Below are positions 23,979 to 33,051 of a DNA stretch of 55,337 nucleotides, in pieces. Positions within the stretch are counted from its first letter, which is position 1. Every line of letters begins with the position of its first letter. This stretch comes from Mucilaginibacter polytrichastri (GTDB taxonomy: Bacteria > Bacteroidota > Bacteroidia > Sphingobacteriales > Sphingobacteriaceae). A program made the position numbers and the translations under genes. The stretch spans positions 3,425,170 to 3,480,506 of the forward strand of contig NZ_MPPL01000001.1 in the NCBI RefSeq assembly GCF_001911425.1, given 5' to 3'. The notes under the pieces were generated by a model, which saw only the letters and a program-made list of their open reading frames with translations, searched no databases and was not told the origin of the DNA.

Positions 23979-25124
23979 ATGTATTTACCATTGAAGTATA
24001 GATCTGTTAACTGGGTGGATGGGATGAAAATTTCCAGCGGGCATTTTGTACAAACAGATAATTTTATTCAGGACATGATCCGGGATAGTAACTCTATCAC
24101 CCTTAATAATAACAATTTCGGGCTGCTCCCCCCTTTCAGCGGCGAAAACACATCGCTGGATATCCAGATAAGTGAGCGCGCATCAAACCAGATTCAGGTT
24201 AAGATCAAACAATGTAATGCCATTACAGCTGAGGGTTATCGCATTCACATTTCGGCTGAAGCATTGGGCGAGGAGTTAGTGTTTAACCATTACTTTAACC
24301 AGGAACAACTGACCGATGCCGTTGAAACTTATTATATTATTTTAACTGTTAACCCGCACGAACGTGTAGCCAGCGGCAAACCCGATCCGGAAGAAACACC
24401 CCTACGCTACCCCGAGGTAGATAACTTTTATGGCATCACCATTTTGCCCGCTTCGCAGATCAGCATTAAAAACAACCATTATCTGGAAGTGGGCAAGTTT
24501 ACCCGCAGCAATGCGGGCATACAATTAATTGCAGACTATATCCCCCCTTGTACTGCTATTTTAAGCCATAACGATCTGATAAAATATTATGAATCATTTA
24601 GTAGTCAGCTGAATGATTTTCAACTGTTGTCATTCCGTATTATCGATAAAATAACCTCTAAGGATACGATATCGCCCATCGGTAAAAATGTGAAGCTGCT
24701 GTGCGACAAAATGCTGGATTATATTGCCCGCATTTATTTCGGTTACCGCAACATTGCATTTCAGCAAACACCGCTGGTGCTTGTTGGCTATTTTTCTGAG
24801 ATGGCACACATATTTTTTAGCACCGTTAAAAGCATTGCCGGTACCGAACGCGAGGAACTGCTGAAATACTTTTACGAGTGGAAAGATGTTACCCCCGGTA
24901 ATTTTGAAGAGTTACTGGCCCGTTTAATTGAGGTGGTATATAACCATCATGATATCCGCTCGTCAATGACCGTGGTAGACGAGTTTTTAAGGGTGATCAT
25001 TGCCTTGTGGAACAAATTAAGCACACTGGAATATATTGGCCAGCGTAAAGAAAACATTGTGGTGGCCGAGCAGCAAATGGTGCAAACCGTACAAGCCAAA
25101 CGCACCTGGACTTTATTGGATTAA
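23979..25124 (+). CDS. tssK: T6SS baseplate-to-membrane connector TssK
   Basis: The 381-residue product matches Bacteroidetes TssK: 'VNWVDGMKISSGHFVQTDNF' in the N-terminal shell domain and a helical C-terminal half ('YNHHDIRSSMTVVDEFLRVI'). TssK trimers join the baseplate wedges to the membrane complex. It is cotranscribed with tssN and ends before a strong rho-independent terminator, marking the right end of the T6SS locus. Confidence 0.9.
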   Translation: MYLPLKYRSVNWVDGMKISSGHFVQTDNFIQDMIRDSNSITLNNNNFGLLPPFSGENTSLDIQISERASNQIQVKIKQCNAITAEGYRIHISAEALGEELVFNHYFNQEQLTDAVETYYIILTVNPHERVASGKPDPEETPLRYPEVDNFYGITILPASQISIKNNHYLEVGKFTRSNAGIQLIADYIPPCTAILSHNDLIKYYESFSSQLNDFQLLSFRIIDKITSKDTISPIGKNVKLLCDKMLDYIARIYFGYRNIAFQQTPLVLVGYFSEMAHIFFSTVKSIAGTEREELLKYFYEWKDVTPGNFEELLARLIEVVYNHHDIRSSMTVVDEFLRVIIALWNKLSTLEYIGQRKENIVVAEQQMVQTVQAKRTWTLLD

Positions 25125-25155
25125 GGTTAACCCAGATACTGATCGCATACAATAT

Positions 25156-25184
25156 GGCGGTGGCTACAAACCACCGCCTTTTTT
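25156..25184 (+). terminator. Rho-independent terminator after tssK
   Basis: GGCGGTGG pairs perfectly with CCACCGCC around a seven-base loop and is followed by six T residues, 31 bases after the tssK stop. Confidence 0.92.
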
Positions 25185-25197
25185 ATTCTTTGCAAAT

Positions 25198-25217
25198 TTT
25201 GACAAGTATTTGTCAAA
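25198..25217. promoter_or_regulatory. Perfect inverted repeat, candidate operator for the quinone oxidoreductase gene
   Basis: TTTGACAA and TTGTCAAA form a perfect 8-base inverted repeat around GTAT, 110 bases before the ATG of the oxidoreductase. The spacing and sequence resemble operators of winged-helix redox regulators (HxlR/MarR types) that control such genes. No matching regulator gene lies next to it. Confidence 0.55.
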
Positions 25218-25327
25218 TAATAACCAGCTATTGTCGCTACACCGTAAAAAACGCGGCAGCTTTTAATTAAAGAAACATGCACGGTAGCGCAACGTTATTG
25301 AAATACATATTTATAAATACCACAATT

Positions 25328-26245
25328 ATGAAAGCAGTAAAATTTGAAAAATACGGTGGCCTGGATGTACTTAAAATAGAAGATATACAACGCCCGGTGC
25401 CTGCAGATAACCAGGTACTGGTAAAAGTTAAAGCAGCAGGGATAAACCCCGGCGAGGCGTCGATACGTGAGGGAAAATTAGCCAAACAATTCCCTACTAC
25501 CTTTCCTTCGGGCGAGGGGAGCGATTTTGCCGGCATAATTGAAGAAGTTGGTAAAGGTATCACCGGTTTTAATGCAGGTGATGAGGTAATTGGTTTTACA
25601 GATAACAGAGCCAGCCATGCCGAATATGTTTTGGCAGAAGCCGATCATATTGTACCCCGCCCGGCTAATGTACCGTGGGAACAAGCCGGGGCGCTTTTTG
25701 TGGCCGGCACTACCGCGTGGGCATCTGTACATGCCGTTTCGCTTAAACCCGGCGATACGGTAGTAGTATCCGGAGCCGCAGGGGGTGTTGGTTCACTTGC
25801 CGTACAGTTGGCTAAAAATGCCGGAGCTAACGTGATTGGACTAGCAGGAGAATCGAACCAGCAATGGTTAAAAGATCACGGCATTACCGCTGTAATTTAT
25901 GGCGATGGCCAGGCCGACCGCATTAAAACAGCATCTGCAGGCAAGGTTGATGCTTTTATTGATACGTTTGGAAAAGGTTATGTAGATCTGGCTCTTGAAT
26001 TGGGTGTGCCAGCCGACCGGATCAATACCATTATAGATTTTGAAGCGGCGCAAAAACATGGCGTAAAAACTGAAGGCAGCGCAAAAGCAGCCACAGCAGA
26101 AGTATTAGCAGAATTAGCCGGACTGTTAGCCTCCGGTAAATTAGAGATCACCGTTGCAAATACTTACCCACTGGATAAGGTACGTGATGCCTACGCTGAA
26201 CTGGAACAGCGCCATACACATGGCAAAATTGTACTGATCCCTTAA
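25328..26245 (+). CDS. NADP-dependent zinc-independent oxidoreductase (quinone oxidoreductase-like MDR family)
   Basis: The product (305 residues from ATG 25328, chosen because 'MKAVKFEKYGGLDVLKIE' is the family start) is a medium-chain dehydrogenase/reductase: an N-terminal GroES-like domain and a Rossmann domain with 'VVVSGAAGGVGSLAVQLAKN' (about 140-160), the AxxGxxG NADP-binding motif of the quinone oxidoreductase branch. No zinc-ligand Cys/His pattern is seen. It probably reduces quinones or reactive enones with NADPH. An in-frame ATG at 25277 exists but adds an atypical extension. Confidence 0.88.
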   Translation: MKAVKFEKYGGLDVLKIEDIQRPVPADNQVLVKVKAAGINPGEASIREGKLAKQFPTTFPSGEGSDFAGIIEEVGKGITGFNAGDEVIGFTDNRASHAEYVLAEADHIVPRPANVPWEQAGALFVAGTTAWASVHAVSLKPGDTVVVSGAAGGVGSLAVQLAKNAGANVIGLAGESNQQWLKDHGITAVIYGDGQADRIKTASAGKVDAFIDTFGKGYVDLALELGVPADRINTIIDFEAAQKHGVKTEGSAKAATAEVLAELAGLLASGKLEITVANTYPLDKVRDAYAELEQRHTHGKIVLIP

Positions 26246-26305
26246 TTACAGCAATTGAAAACGGTCTAAGTATCCGGAAGAATAACTTCTAATAATTATA
26301 CAAAC

Positions 26306-26337
26306 AGAAGTCCCTGCTAAAAAGCAGGGACTTCTTT
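26306..26337. terminator. Bidirectional terminator between oxidoreductase and efflux operon
   Basis: AGAAGTCCCTGCT pairs perfectly with AGCAGGGACTTCT around AAAA, followed by TT. A-rich and T-rich flanks suit both converging transcripts. The core GTCCCTGC recurs in the terminator at 49442-49490. Confidence 0.9.
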
Positions 26338-26362
26338 GCTTTAAGGAATATTCAAATATACT

Positions 26363-27811
26363 CTATCGCCAGCCTCCGCCTACCGAGCGGTACAGGTTAA
26401 TAGCATTGATAAAAATATTTTTCCGGGTGTTGGCCAGTTCCAGTTCGGCATCCAGTACGCTGCGTTGTGCAGTTATTACCTCCAGGTAGTTAGCCCGGCC
26501 TACCAGGTACAGATCATTGGCTACATCAACCGCGTTGTTAAGAGCCTGTACTTCCTGTTGCTTTTGCAGGTAGTAGTTTTGGTAATTTTCAACACCTTTT
26601 AAGCCATTCATTACTTCCTGAAAACTGGAAAGGATAGTTTTCTGATAGCTATACAAAGCCTGCTTTCCTTCGGCTATATTGCGCGCATAGTCGGCCTTAA
26701 TTTGCCTGCGGTTAAATATTGGGGCGGTAACGCCACCAACAATACCATACACAAACGAGCCTGTATTAAACAATAGCGACGAGGCAAAGGAGTTAAACCC
26801 CACATAAGGCGACAATGTTAATGATGGAAAAAACGCTGCCCTTGCCGCTTTAATGTCGGCATTCATTGCTCTTAATTCAAGTTCAGCCTCTTTAATGTCG
26901 GGCCGGTTTAGCAGCAATTGCGATGGGATACCGGCTGTTAAAGCCTTTGGCAATACCAGCGTATTGATAGAGGTATCCCTTTTAATGGGCTGCGAAAACT
27001 TACCGGTTAAAAAATTAAGCTGATTTTCTGTTTCGGTAATTTGTTGCAAGGTGGCGTATTCCAACCCCTGGGTACGTTTCAATTGCGCCAGAAACTGCTG
27101 TACAGCCAGTTCTGTAGCGCGGCCACCCAATTTTTGGATCTTTACAATTTCCAACGCATTGTTCTGTAGGATAATATTTCTGCGGATCACCTTCAGTTCG
27201 TAATCAAGCGCAAGCAATTGGTAATAGGCCGTTGCAATTTGTGAGGTTAGCGAGGTCATTACCATTTTGTAACCATTCTGGCTGGCCAAAAACCGGCTAA
27301 ATGCTGCTTGTTTACGGCTATGCAGTTTCCCCCACAAATCAATTTCCCATGAGCTTCTGAAGCCTACAAAATAATCGGGCGTTGGGTTGGTGGGTATACG
27401 CTGGTCTTTATTAATGTTTGATGACAGGTTGGTATCGTAATTACCTACACCATTCATGGTATAATCGCCATATTTTTCTATTCCGGCGTTTACATTAAGG
27501 TTTACGCTTGGCAGCAAGGCACCGCCACTGTATCTCAAATTGGCATTAGCCACCTCAACCCGCTGTAAAGCCGAAAGGATATCCAGATTGGCTGCCATAG
27601 CCGTATCAATCAGGCTCACCAGGTAGGTATCCGAAAAAAACGTACTGATGGGAATAGCCGCGATATTGCCGGTATCCTTAGCTACGGCAAAGGTATCGGG
27701 CAGTTTCATGCTCGATGTTACCGTAGCCGATTTGTAATTGCCGCAACCCGCTGCCAGCAAAACAGCAACAAACGCAGCGTAATATTTATATTTAATTTGA
27801 TGAATTTGCAT
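26363..27811 (-). CDS. Outer membrane efflux channel, TolC/OprM (NodT) family lipoprotein
   Basis: The 482-residue product has a lipoprotein signal ('AVLLAAGCGN', Cys about 23) and the duplicated long-helix layout of NodT-type outer membrane factors, with 'SWEIDLWGKLHSRKQAAFSR' (about 170) and 'PSQLLLNRPDIKEAELELRA' (about 295) as family blocks. It forms the trimeric exit duct of the tripartite pump and is the last gene of the operon, 7 bases after the pump gene. Confidence 0.93.
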   Translation of the reverse strand: MQIHQIKYKYYAAFVAVLLAAGCGNYKSATVTSSMKLPDTFAVAKDTGNIAAIPISTFFSDTYLVSLIDTAMAANLDILSALQRVEVANANLRYSGGALLPSVNLNVNAGIEKYGDYTMNGVGNYDTNLSSNINKDQRIPTNPTPDYFVGFRSSWEIDLWGKLHSRKQAAFSRFLASQNGYKMVMTSLTSQIATAYYQLLALDYELKVIRRNIILQNNALEIVKIQKLGGRATELAVQQFLAQLKRTQGLEYATLQQITETENQLNFLTGKFSQPIKRDTSINTLVLPKALTAGIPSQLLLNRPDIKEAELELRAMNADIKAARAAFFPSLTLSPYVGFNSFASSLLFNTGSFVYGIVGGVTAPIFNRRQIKADYARNIAEGKQALYSYQKTILSSFQEVMNGLKGVENYQNYYLQKQQEVQALNNAVDVANDLYLVGRANYLEVITAQRSVLDAELELANTRKNIFINAINLYRSVGGGWR

Positions 27812-27818
27812 AGTAAAA

Positions 27819-30800
27819 TTAATAGGTGCTTTGTAATTCTGCTTCTTCTGTAACCTCGGCCGGCTTTTTCTTTTTGCCCATGCTGGAGAAAATTACATAA
27901 AGGCCGGGAATAAGGATCAACCCGAAAATAGTTCCCAATAACATCCCCCCTGCTGCAGCCGTACCGATAGATCGGTTACCCATAGCACCAGCACCGCTGG
28001 CCACGCATAACGGGATTAAACCGGCAATAAATGCAAATGAAGTCATCAAAATTGGCCGGAGCCGTGATACCGCACCTTCTACAGCGGCTTTTACAGGTGT
28101 TAAACCTTCTTTCTCACGCTGTACGGCGAACTCAACAATCAGGATGGCATTTTTACCCAGTAAACCGATGAGCATTACCAGGGCTACCTGGGCATAAATA
28201 TTGTTCTCGAGGCCCAGTATCTTCAAGAAGAAAAACGCCCCGAAAATCCCTGTAGGCAATGATAGTATTACAGCCAATGGCAACAATAAACTCTCATATT
28301 GAGCGGCCAGTAACAGGTATACGAAGATTAAACAGATGATAAAAATATAAATCGCCTGGTTGCCCGACAGGATCTGCTCGCGCGTCATCCCCGACCAATC
28401 AAACGAGTAGCCCTTCGGTAGTTTCTCCTTGGCTATCCGTTCAATGGCGCTGTTGGCATCGCCGCTGCTATAGCCCGGTGCAGCATCACCATTAATCATG
28501 GCAGACGTGTACATGTTGTAGCGCGTTAACTGCTCGGGCCCTACCACTTTTTCCATTTTAATAAACGTAGAAAACGGCACCATTTCGCCTTTATCATTTT
28601 TGGCGTACAGGCTCAGCACATCTTCCGGCCGCGAACGGTATTCGGGCGAGGCTTGCACCATTACCTTGTACATTTGCCCGAAACGGATAAAGTTGGATGC
28701 ATAATAACTCCCCATTAAAGTTTGCAGGGTCGACATTGCTTTATCAATCGTGATGCCTTTCTTGGCCGCCATCTGCTGATCTACCGTGATCATATACTGC
28801 GGGAAGTTTGGATCAAAGCTCGAGAAGGCATTTTCAATCTCAGGCGACTTGTTAAGCGCATCGATAAATTCTTTAGATATTTTCCCGGTTTGCTGTAGAT
28901 CGCCGCTGCCGGTTTTATCCAGCAACCTGATCTCGAAGCCGCTGGAGTTACCAAAGCCCGGTACCGTAGGCGGCGGGAAAAACTGGATAGAGGCATCACC
29001 AATATTCCTGGTTTTATCTTGCAGTTGCTTAATCACTTCTTCTAATGATTCTTTACGTTCGTCCCAACCTTTAAGGTTAATCATGGCCATGCCGTAAAAT
29101 GCACCGGCAACTTCATTCACCAAACTATAGCCGGATAAGGTTGATACCGACTCGATAGCTTTTATTGTTTTGGTTTGCCTTTGAATTTCAGACAGTACCT
29201 CTTCGGTACGCTCAACGGTTGAACCCGCCGGGGTGGTTACGTTTACATAGATCATACCCTGATCTTCCGTAGGGATAAAGCCCGAAGGTAATATGGTGCT
29301 AATGCCCCAAGTGGCTACAAAGAAGATGAGCAGCAACACAACGGTTATCACACGCTGCCCGGCAATTTTGCCAATCAGGCGGGCATAACGATTATTTAGC
29401 CAGTCGTACTTATTGTTAAAGCCATCAAAAAACTTGTGGACTAATCCCTTTTTGCCATGCTCATAGTGCGTATGCTTTAGCATAATGGCACATAGCGCCG
29501 GGGTAAGTGTTACGGCGTTGATCCCGGAGATTACAATGGCAATAGCCATGGTTAACGAAAACTGGCGATAAAACACCCCTACCGGGCCCGACATAAAGGC
29601 TACCGGCACAAACACTGCCGACATCACCAGCGTGATAGCCACAATGGCCCCGCTGATATCTTTCATAGCGCTGATGGTGGCTTCCATCGGCTTTAAACCT
29701 TCCCCCATTTTTACGTGGACGGCCTCCACTACCACAATGGCATTATCTACCACTATACCAATAGAAAGTACCAGCGCAAACAGGGTAAGCAGGTTAATGG
29801 AGAACCCCAGCGTTTGCATAAAGAACAGTGTACCAATGAGCGCGACGGGTACTGCTAATGCAGGAATTAAGGTAGATCTAAAATCTTGCAAAAAGATGAA
29901 CACCACCACAAATACCAGCAAAAACGCTTCGACCAGCGTACGCAATACTTCATGGATGGAAGCATCCAGAAAACGCGAAACGTCATAGTTTACATTGTAA
30001 GTCATCCCGGTAGGGAACGACTCTTTTTTCATCTCGGCCATGCGGCTTTTAATGTTGGCAATAACCTCGCGGGCATTAGAGCCTGGGCGCTGCTTAATCA
30101 TGATGGATGCCGAAGGCTTGCCGTCGGTTTTTGACACCATGCCATAGGTAAGCGAGCCAAACTCTACGTTGGCCACCTCTTTAAGCTTAAGCACCGTGCC
30201 GCTTTCATCCGCACGGATCACAATATTTTCGTACTGCTTGGGTTCAAAAAACTTACCCGGATAGCGCAGCACATACTGCAATACCTGCGGCGCTTTATCA
30301 GAGCTTTGCCCGGTTTTGCCCGGTGCAGCCTCTACATTTTGGTTACGGATAGCTTCGATCACATCATCGGCAGAAACCTTGTAAGCCATCATCCGGTCGG
30401 GCTTAAGCCATACCCGCATAGAGTACTCTTTGGCACCCATAATTTCGGCACGGCCTACACCATCAATCCGTTTTAACTCTTGCAGTACGTTGATATCGGT
30501 AAAGTTGTAAATGAATTTCTCATCAAGGGTGCTGTCCTGGCTCATAATGTTGAGGTACATCAGCATGCTGTTCACCTCTTTTTCGGTGGTAACACCGGCC
30601 TTGATTACTTCCTCAGGGAGCTCATCAATAATGGTCGACACGCGATTCTGTACGTTTACCGCAGCCTGATCGGGGTCGATACCTACGTTAAAATAAATCT
30701 GTATAACGGTTAATCCGTCGTTACTGCAAACGGTAGACATATAGGTCATGCCCGGTACGCCATTGATAGCCCGCTCCAACGGAGTGGCTACAGCCTTGGC

Positions 30801-30971
30801 GCATACCTCGGCATTGGCGCCTGTATAATTTGCCGTTACTGTAACCGATGGCGGCACAATATCCGGAAACTGGGTTACCGGCAATGTTAACAAAGCCAGC
30901 ACACCCAAAAGGGTTATAATTAAAGATATAACCAGCGACAAGATAGGTCGCTTAATAAATATATTGAACAT
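27819..30971 (-). CDS. RND multidrug efflux pump, AcrB/MexB (HAE1) family
   Basis: The 1050-residue product matches HAE1 RND pumps in length and order: 12 membrane helices with two large periplasmic loops. Helix 4 has 'GIVVDNAIVVVEAV' with the Asp-Asn form of the proton-relay motif, and helix 10 the Lys in 'LLGKNAILIVEFAV'. 'FNIFIKRPILSLVISLIITL' is the usual start. It exports amphipathic drugs, detergents or bile-like compounds by proton antiport. It is flanked by its adaptor and outer membrane channel on the same strand. Confidence 0.96.
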   Translation of the reverse strand: MFNIFIKRPILSLVISLIITLLGVLALLTLPVTQFPDIVPPSVTVTANYTGANAEVCAKAVATPLERAINGVPGMTYMSTVCSNDGLTVIQIYFNVGIDPDQAAVNVQNRVSTIIDELPEEVIKAGVTTEKEVNSMLMYLNIMSQDSTLDEKFIYNFTDINVLQELKRIDGVGRAEIMGAKEYSMRVWLKPDRMMAYKVSADDVIEAIRNQNVEAAPGKTGQSSDKAPQVLQYVLRYPGKFFEPKQYENIVIRADESGTVLKLKEVANVEFGSLTYGMVSKTDGKPSASIMIKQRPGSNAREVIANIKSRMAEMKKESFPTGMTYNVNYDVSRFLDASIHEVLRTLVEAFLLVFVVVFIFLQDFRSTLIPALAVPVALIGTLFFMQTLGFSINLLTLFALVLSIGIVVDNAIVVVEAVHVKMGEGLKPMEATISAMKDISGAIVAITLVMSAVFVPVAFMSGPVGVFYRQFSLTMAIAIVISGINAVTLTPALCAIMLKHTHYEHGKKGLVHKFFDGFNNKYDWLNNRYARLIGKIAGQRVITVVLLLIFFVATWGISTILPSGFIPTEDQGMIYVNVTTPAGSTVERTEEVLSEIQRQTKTIKAIESVSTLSGYSLVNEVAGAFYGMAMINLKGWDERKESLEEVIKQLQDKTRNIGDASIQFFPPPTVPGFGNSSGFEIRLLDKTGSGDLQQTGKISKEFIDALNKSPEIENAFSSFDPNFPQYMITVDQQMAAKKGITIDKAMSTLQTLMGSYYASNFIRFGQMYKVMVQASPEYRSRPEDVLSLYAKNDKGEMVPFSTFIKMEKVVGPEQLTRYNMYTSAMINGDAAPGYSSGDANSAIERIAKEKLPKGYSFDWSGMTREQILSGNQAIYIFIICLIFVYLLLAAQYESLLLPLAVILSLPTGIFGAFFFLKILGLENNIYAQVALVMLIGLLGKNAILIVEFAVQREKEGLTPVKAAVEGAVSRLRPILMTSFAFIAGLIPLCVASGAGAMGNRSIGTAAAGGMLLGTIFGLILIPGLYVIFSSMGKKKKPAEVTEEAELQSTY

Positions 30972-31042
30972 GAGGTTTCAACTATTTTAAAAGGTCAGAC
31001 AAATGGCCGTTCCGGGTTGAAACAGCCTGAATAAGCAGGGAG

Positions 31043-32173
31043 CTATTTTAAAACCAGCATGGCAGGTTTAGTAAGCATATTGGGTTTAATAACCATCCCA
31101 TCATGGGCGTTTTGCGTACCCTCGTATAAGATTTTATCGCCTGCTTTAAGCCCTGCCTTAACAATATAATATTGCGACATGCGGGTAAGCGGCGTAAAAT
31201 TGTGCATCTTCAGTTTATTATCTGGCCCAACGATATACACATAGCTTTTATCCTGCACATCAAATACCGACTTTTGCGGCACCATAATAGCAGCATCCAG
31301 CTTGGTTGTTATATATATTTTACCGCTGGCACCATGGCGCAGCAGCTTGCTGGGGTTAGGGAATTTAGCACGAAGATCTATCGAGCCGGTATTTTGTTCA
31401 ATCTCGCCTTCAATGGTTTCAATATTACCGGGATAAGTATAACTACTGCCATCGGCCAATACCAGCTTAACCTCATCATTCTTTTCTTCCTTATTGTTTT
31501 TAGCCCGCTGGTATTTCAGGTATTCGTTTTCGGGGAAACTAAAATAGGCATACATCGAGCTGATGTCTGATATGGTGGTTAGCAGGGTGCCCTCATCAAT
31601 TAAACTACCTGCTTTAAGTGGGATCCGATCAATAATTCCATCGTACGGCGCACGGATACTGGTATAATTAATATGGTTTTGTGCGGCCTGTACATTAGTC
31701 CGCTCTTCGGTAATCAAGGCTTCATCAGCCGTTAACTTTGATTTGGCTACATCCAGTTCTGATGGCGAGATCACGTTTTTATTAACCAGCATTTTCACCC
31801 GGTCAACTTCCAGGCGGGTTGCTACGGCATCGGCAATGGCATTACTTAGGGCAGCTTTGGCCTTGGCTAAGGCTACCCGGTATTCTTCGTCATTTACTTT
31901 AAATAGCAACTGGCCTTTTTTTACCGGCTTGCCTTCGTCTACATAAATTTGGTCCAGAAAACCTTTTAACCGCGACCGCACTTCTACATTTTTAAGCGCC
32001 TGTATATCGGCTACGTAGGCAGTTTGCAATACGGTATCTTTTTGTTTTAAGATTACAACAGGTAGTTGCAGGGTATCTTCTACGTCTTTATTTTTATTAC
32101 TTGCTGAACAGCTGGCCAATAGCAAGGCACCAAATAATGGTAACCAGCCAAAAGCGGTATGATTTTTTATCAT
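31043..32173 (-). CDS. RND efflux periplasmic adaptor (AcrA/MexA family lipoprotein)
   Basis: The 376-residue product has a lipoprotein signal ('ALLLASCSAS') and the adaptor order: lipoyl half ('VEVRSRLKGFLDQIYVDEGK'), alpha-hairpin, second lipoyl half ('IRAPYDGIIDRIPLKAGSLI'), beta-barrel and membrane-proximal domains ('LKAGDKILYEGTQNAHDG'). It bridges the RND pump and the outer membrane channel. It starts the pump-proximal part of the operon, 71 bases before the pump gene. Confidence 0.94.
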   Translation of the reverse strand: MIKNHTAFGWLPLFGALLLASCSASNKNKDVEDTLQLPVVILKQKDTVLQTAYVADIQALKNVEVRSRLKGFLDQIYVDEGKPVKKGQLLFKVNDEEYRVALAKAKAALSNAIADAVATRLEVDRVKMLVNKNVISPSELDVAKSKLTADEALITEERTNVQAAQNHINYTSIRAPYDGIIDRIPLKAGSLIDEGTLLTTISDISSMYAYFSFPENEYLKYQRAKNNKEEKNDEVKLVLADGSSYTYPGNIETIEGEIEQNTGSIDLRAKFPNPSKLLRHGASGKIYITTKLDAAIMVPQKSVFDVQDKSYVYIVGPDNKLKMHNFTPLTRMSQYYIVKAGLKAGDKILYEGTQNAHDGMVIKPNMLTKPAMLVLK

Positions 32174-32285
32174 TACGGCAAAATCTAATATTGTTGTTTA
32201 AGGGATAATACCGGCGCAGGCAGAAATCTGTATTGATAACCCGCTACGCCATTAATTAATAGAATACTAAACGAACCTATTAGAG

Positions 32286-32681
32286 TTAAAACGGACTAAA
32301 CCGGAAGAGAAAATTATAGTAAGCGGGTAGCATGGCTACGCCTATAGAATAGTTGCTGCTGCAATTATACAACAGGTATTTAGGGACTGTAAATAACGAG
32401 GAGCAAAATGTGCCGGATACAAATATGCTAAAGCTGTGCGACCTGCTGTTTACATACCTGCGGTGGCTGTTAATTTTATGCGGCAGTATCGGTATGGCCT
32501 CATCATCAAGGGGGGCTTGGTGCAAAAAGCAATCGGCCCAGGTATTTAATTTTGGATGTGCTGATGCAAATACTGAAGATTGACTGTCATTGTTATCCTC
32601 AAACGGATTGGCGGCGTGGAAATACGTGACTGCATTAACCAGCCAAATACATAAAAAGATATTGAACCACTTTTTCCACAT
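32286..32681 (-). CDS. Small exported protein upstream of the efflux operon, unknown function
   Basis: The 131-residue reading frame starts with a plausible signal peptide ('MWKKWFNIFLCIWLVNAVTY' then 'FHA'), followed by 'NPFEDNNDSQSSVFASAHPK', and ends with 'YYNFLFRFSPF'. I do not recognise a named domain. It is co-oriented with and 112 bases upstream of the adaptor gene, so may belong to the operon. Codon use looks ordinary and no competing frame is better, but it is kept at moderate confidence. Confidence 0.5.
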   Translation of the reverse strand: MWKKWFNIFLCIWLVNAVTYFHAANPFEDNNDSQSSVFASAHPKLNTWADCFLHQAPLDDEAIPILPHKINSHRRYVNSRSHSFSIFVSGTFCSSLFTVPKYLLYNCSSNYSIGVAMLPAYYNFLFRFSPF

Positions 32682-33051
32682 GTATATTACAAAAATAAGG
32701 ATTTTACGCCTTAATAGTTTTAAAAATATATGCTTTTTTTTGCAAATATCAAATTTATAGAGGTTTTAACGTACTTATTGAACACTCATTACCAATATAT
32801 TAGTCAGTTGATAGCCCGATATAATTAAAATTCTGTTTCGCTTTATATTGGCTGCAGGAAGTAGTACACCCCACAGCTAAGGATGCCACTGTATACGTGG
32901 AACTTATGTGCTGAAAACGAACGTGAAATTGTCCGTTTCCGATACAGTGCCGGTCAGATTATTTATCATAAACATTTAAAAATCAAATAATTAAAAATCA
33001 GGCATTATATTTACCATATACAGGTAATCCGATTCTCTAAAGTACAGCATC
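32682..33051. other. 370-base divergent intergenic region
   Basis: No open frame with protein-like composition was seen. A minus-strand Bacteroidota -7 element (TAAATTTG, 32750-32757) lies 69 bases before the small secreted-protein gene and may start the efflux operon; no good -33 partner was found. On the plus strand TATATTTA near 33006 is a weak -7 candidate for the FtsX-type permease. Confidence 0.4.

Noticed and set aside
31172..31570. Plus-strand 132-codon open frame opposite the efflux adaptor
   Set aside because: It is antisense to a clearly identified adaptor gene and has shadow-like composition.
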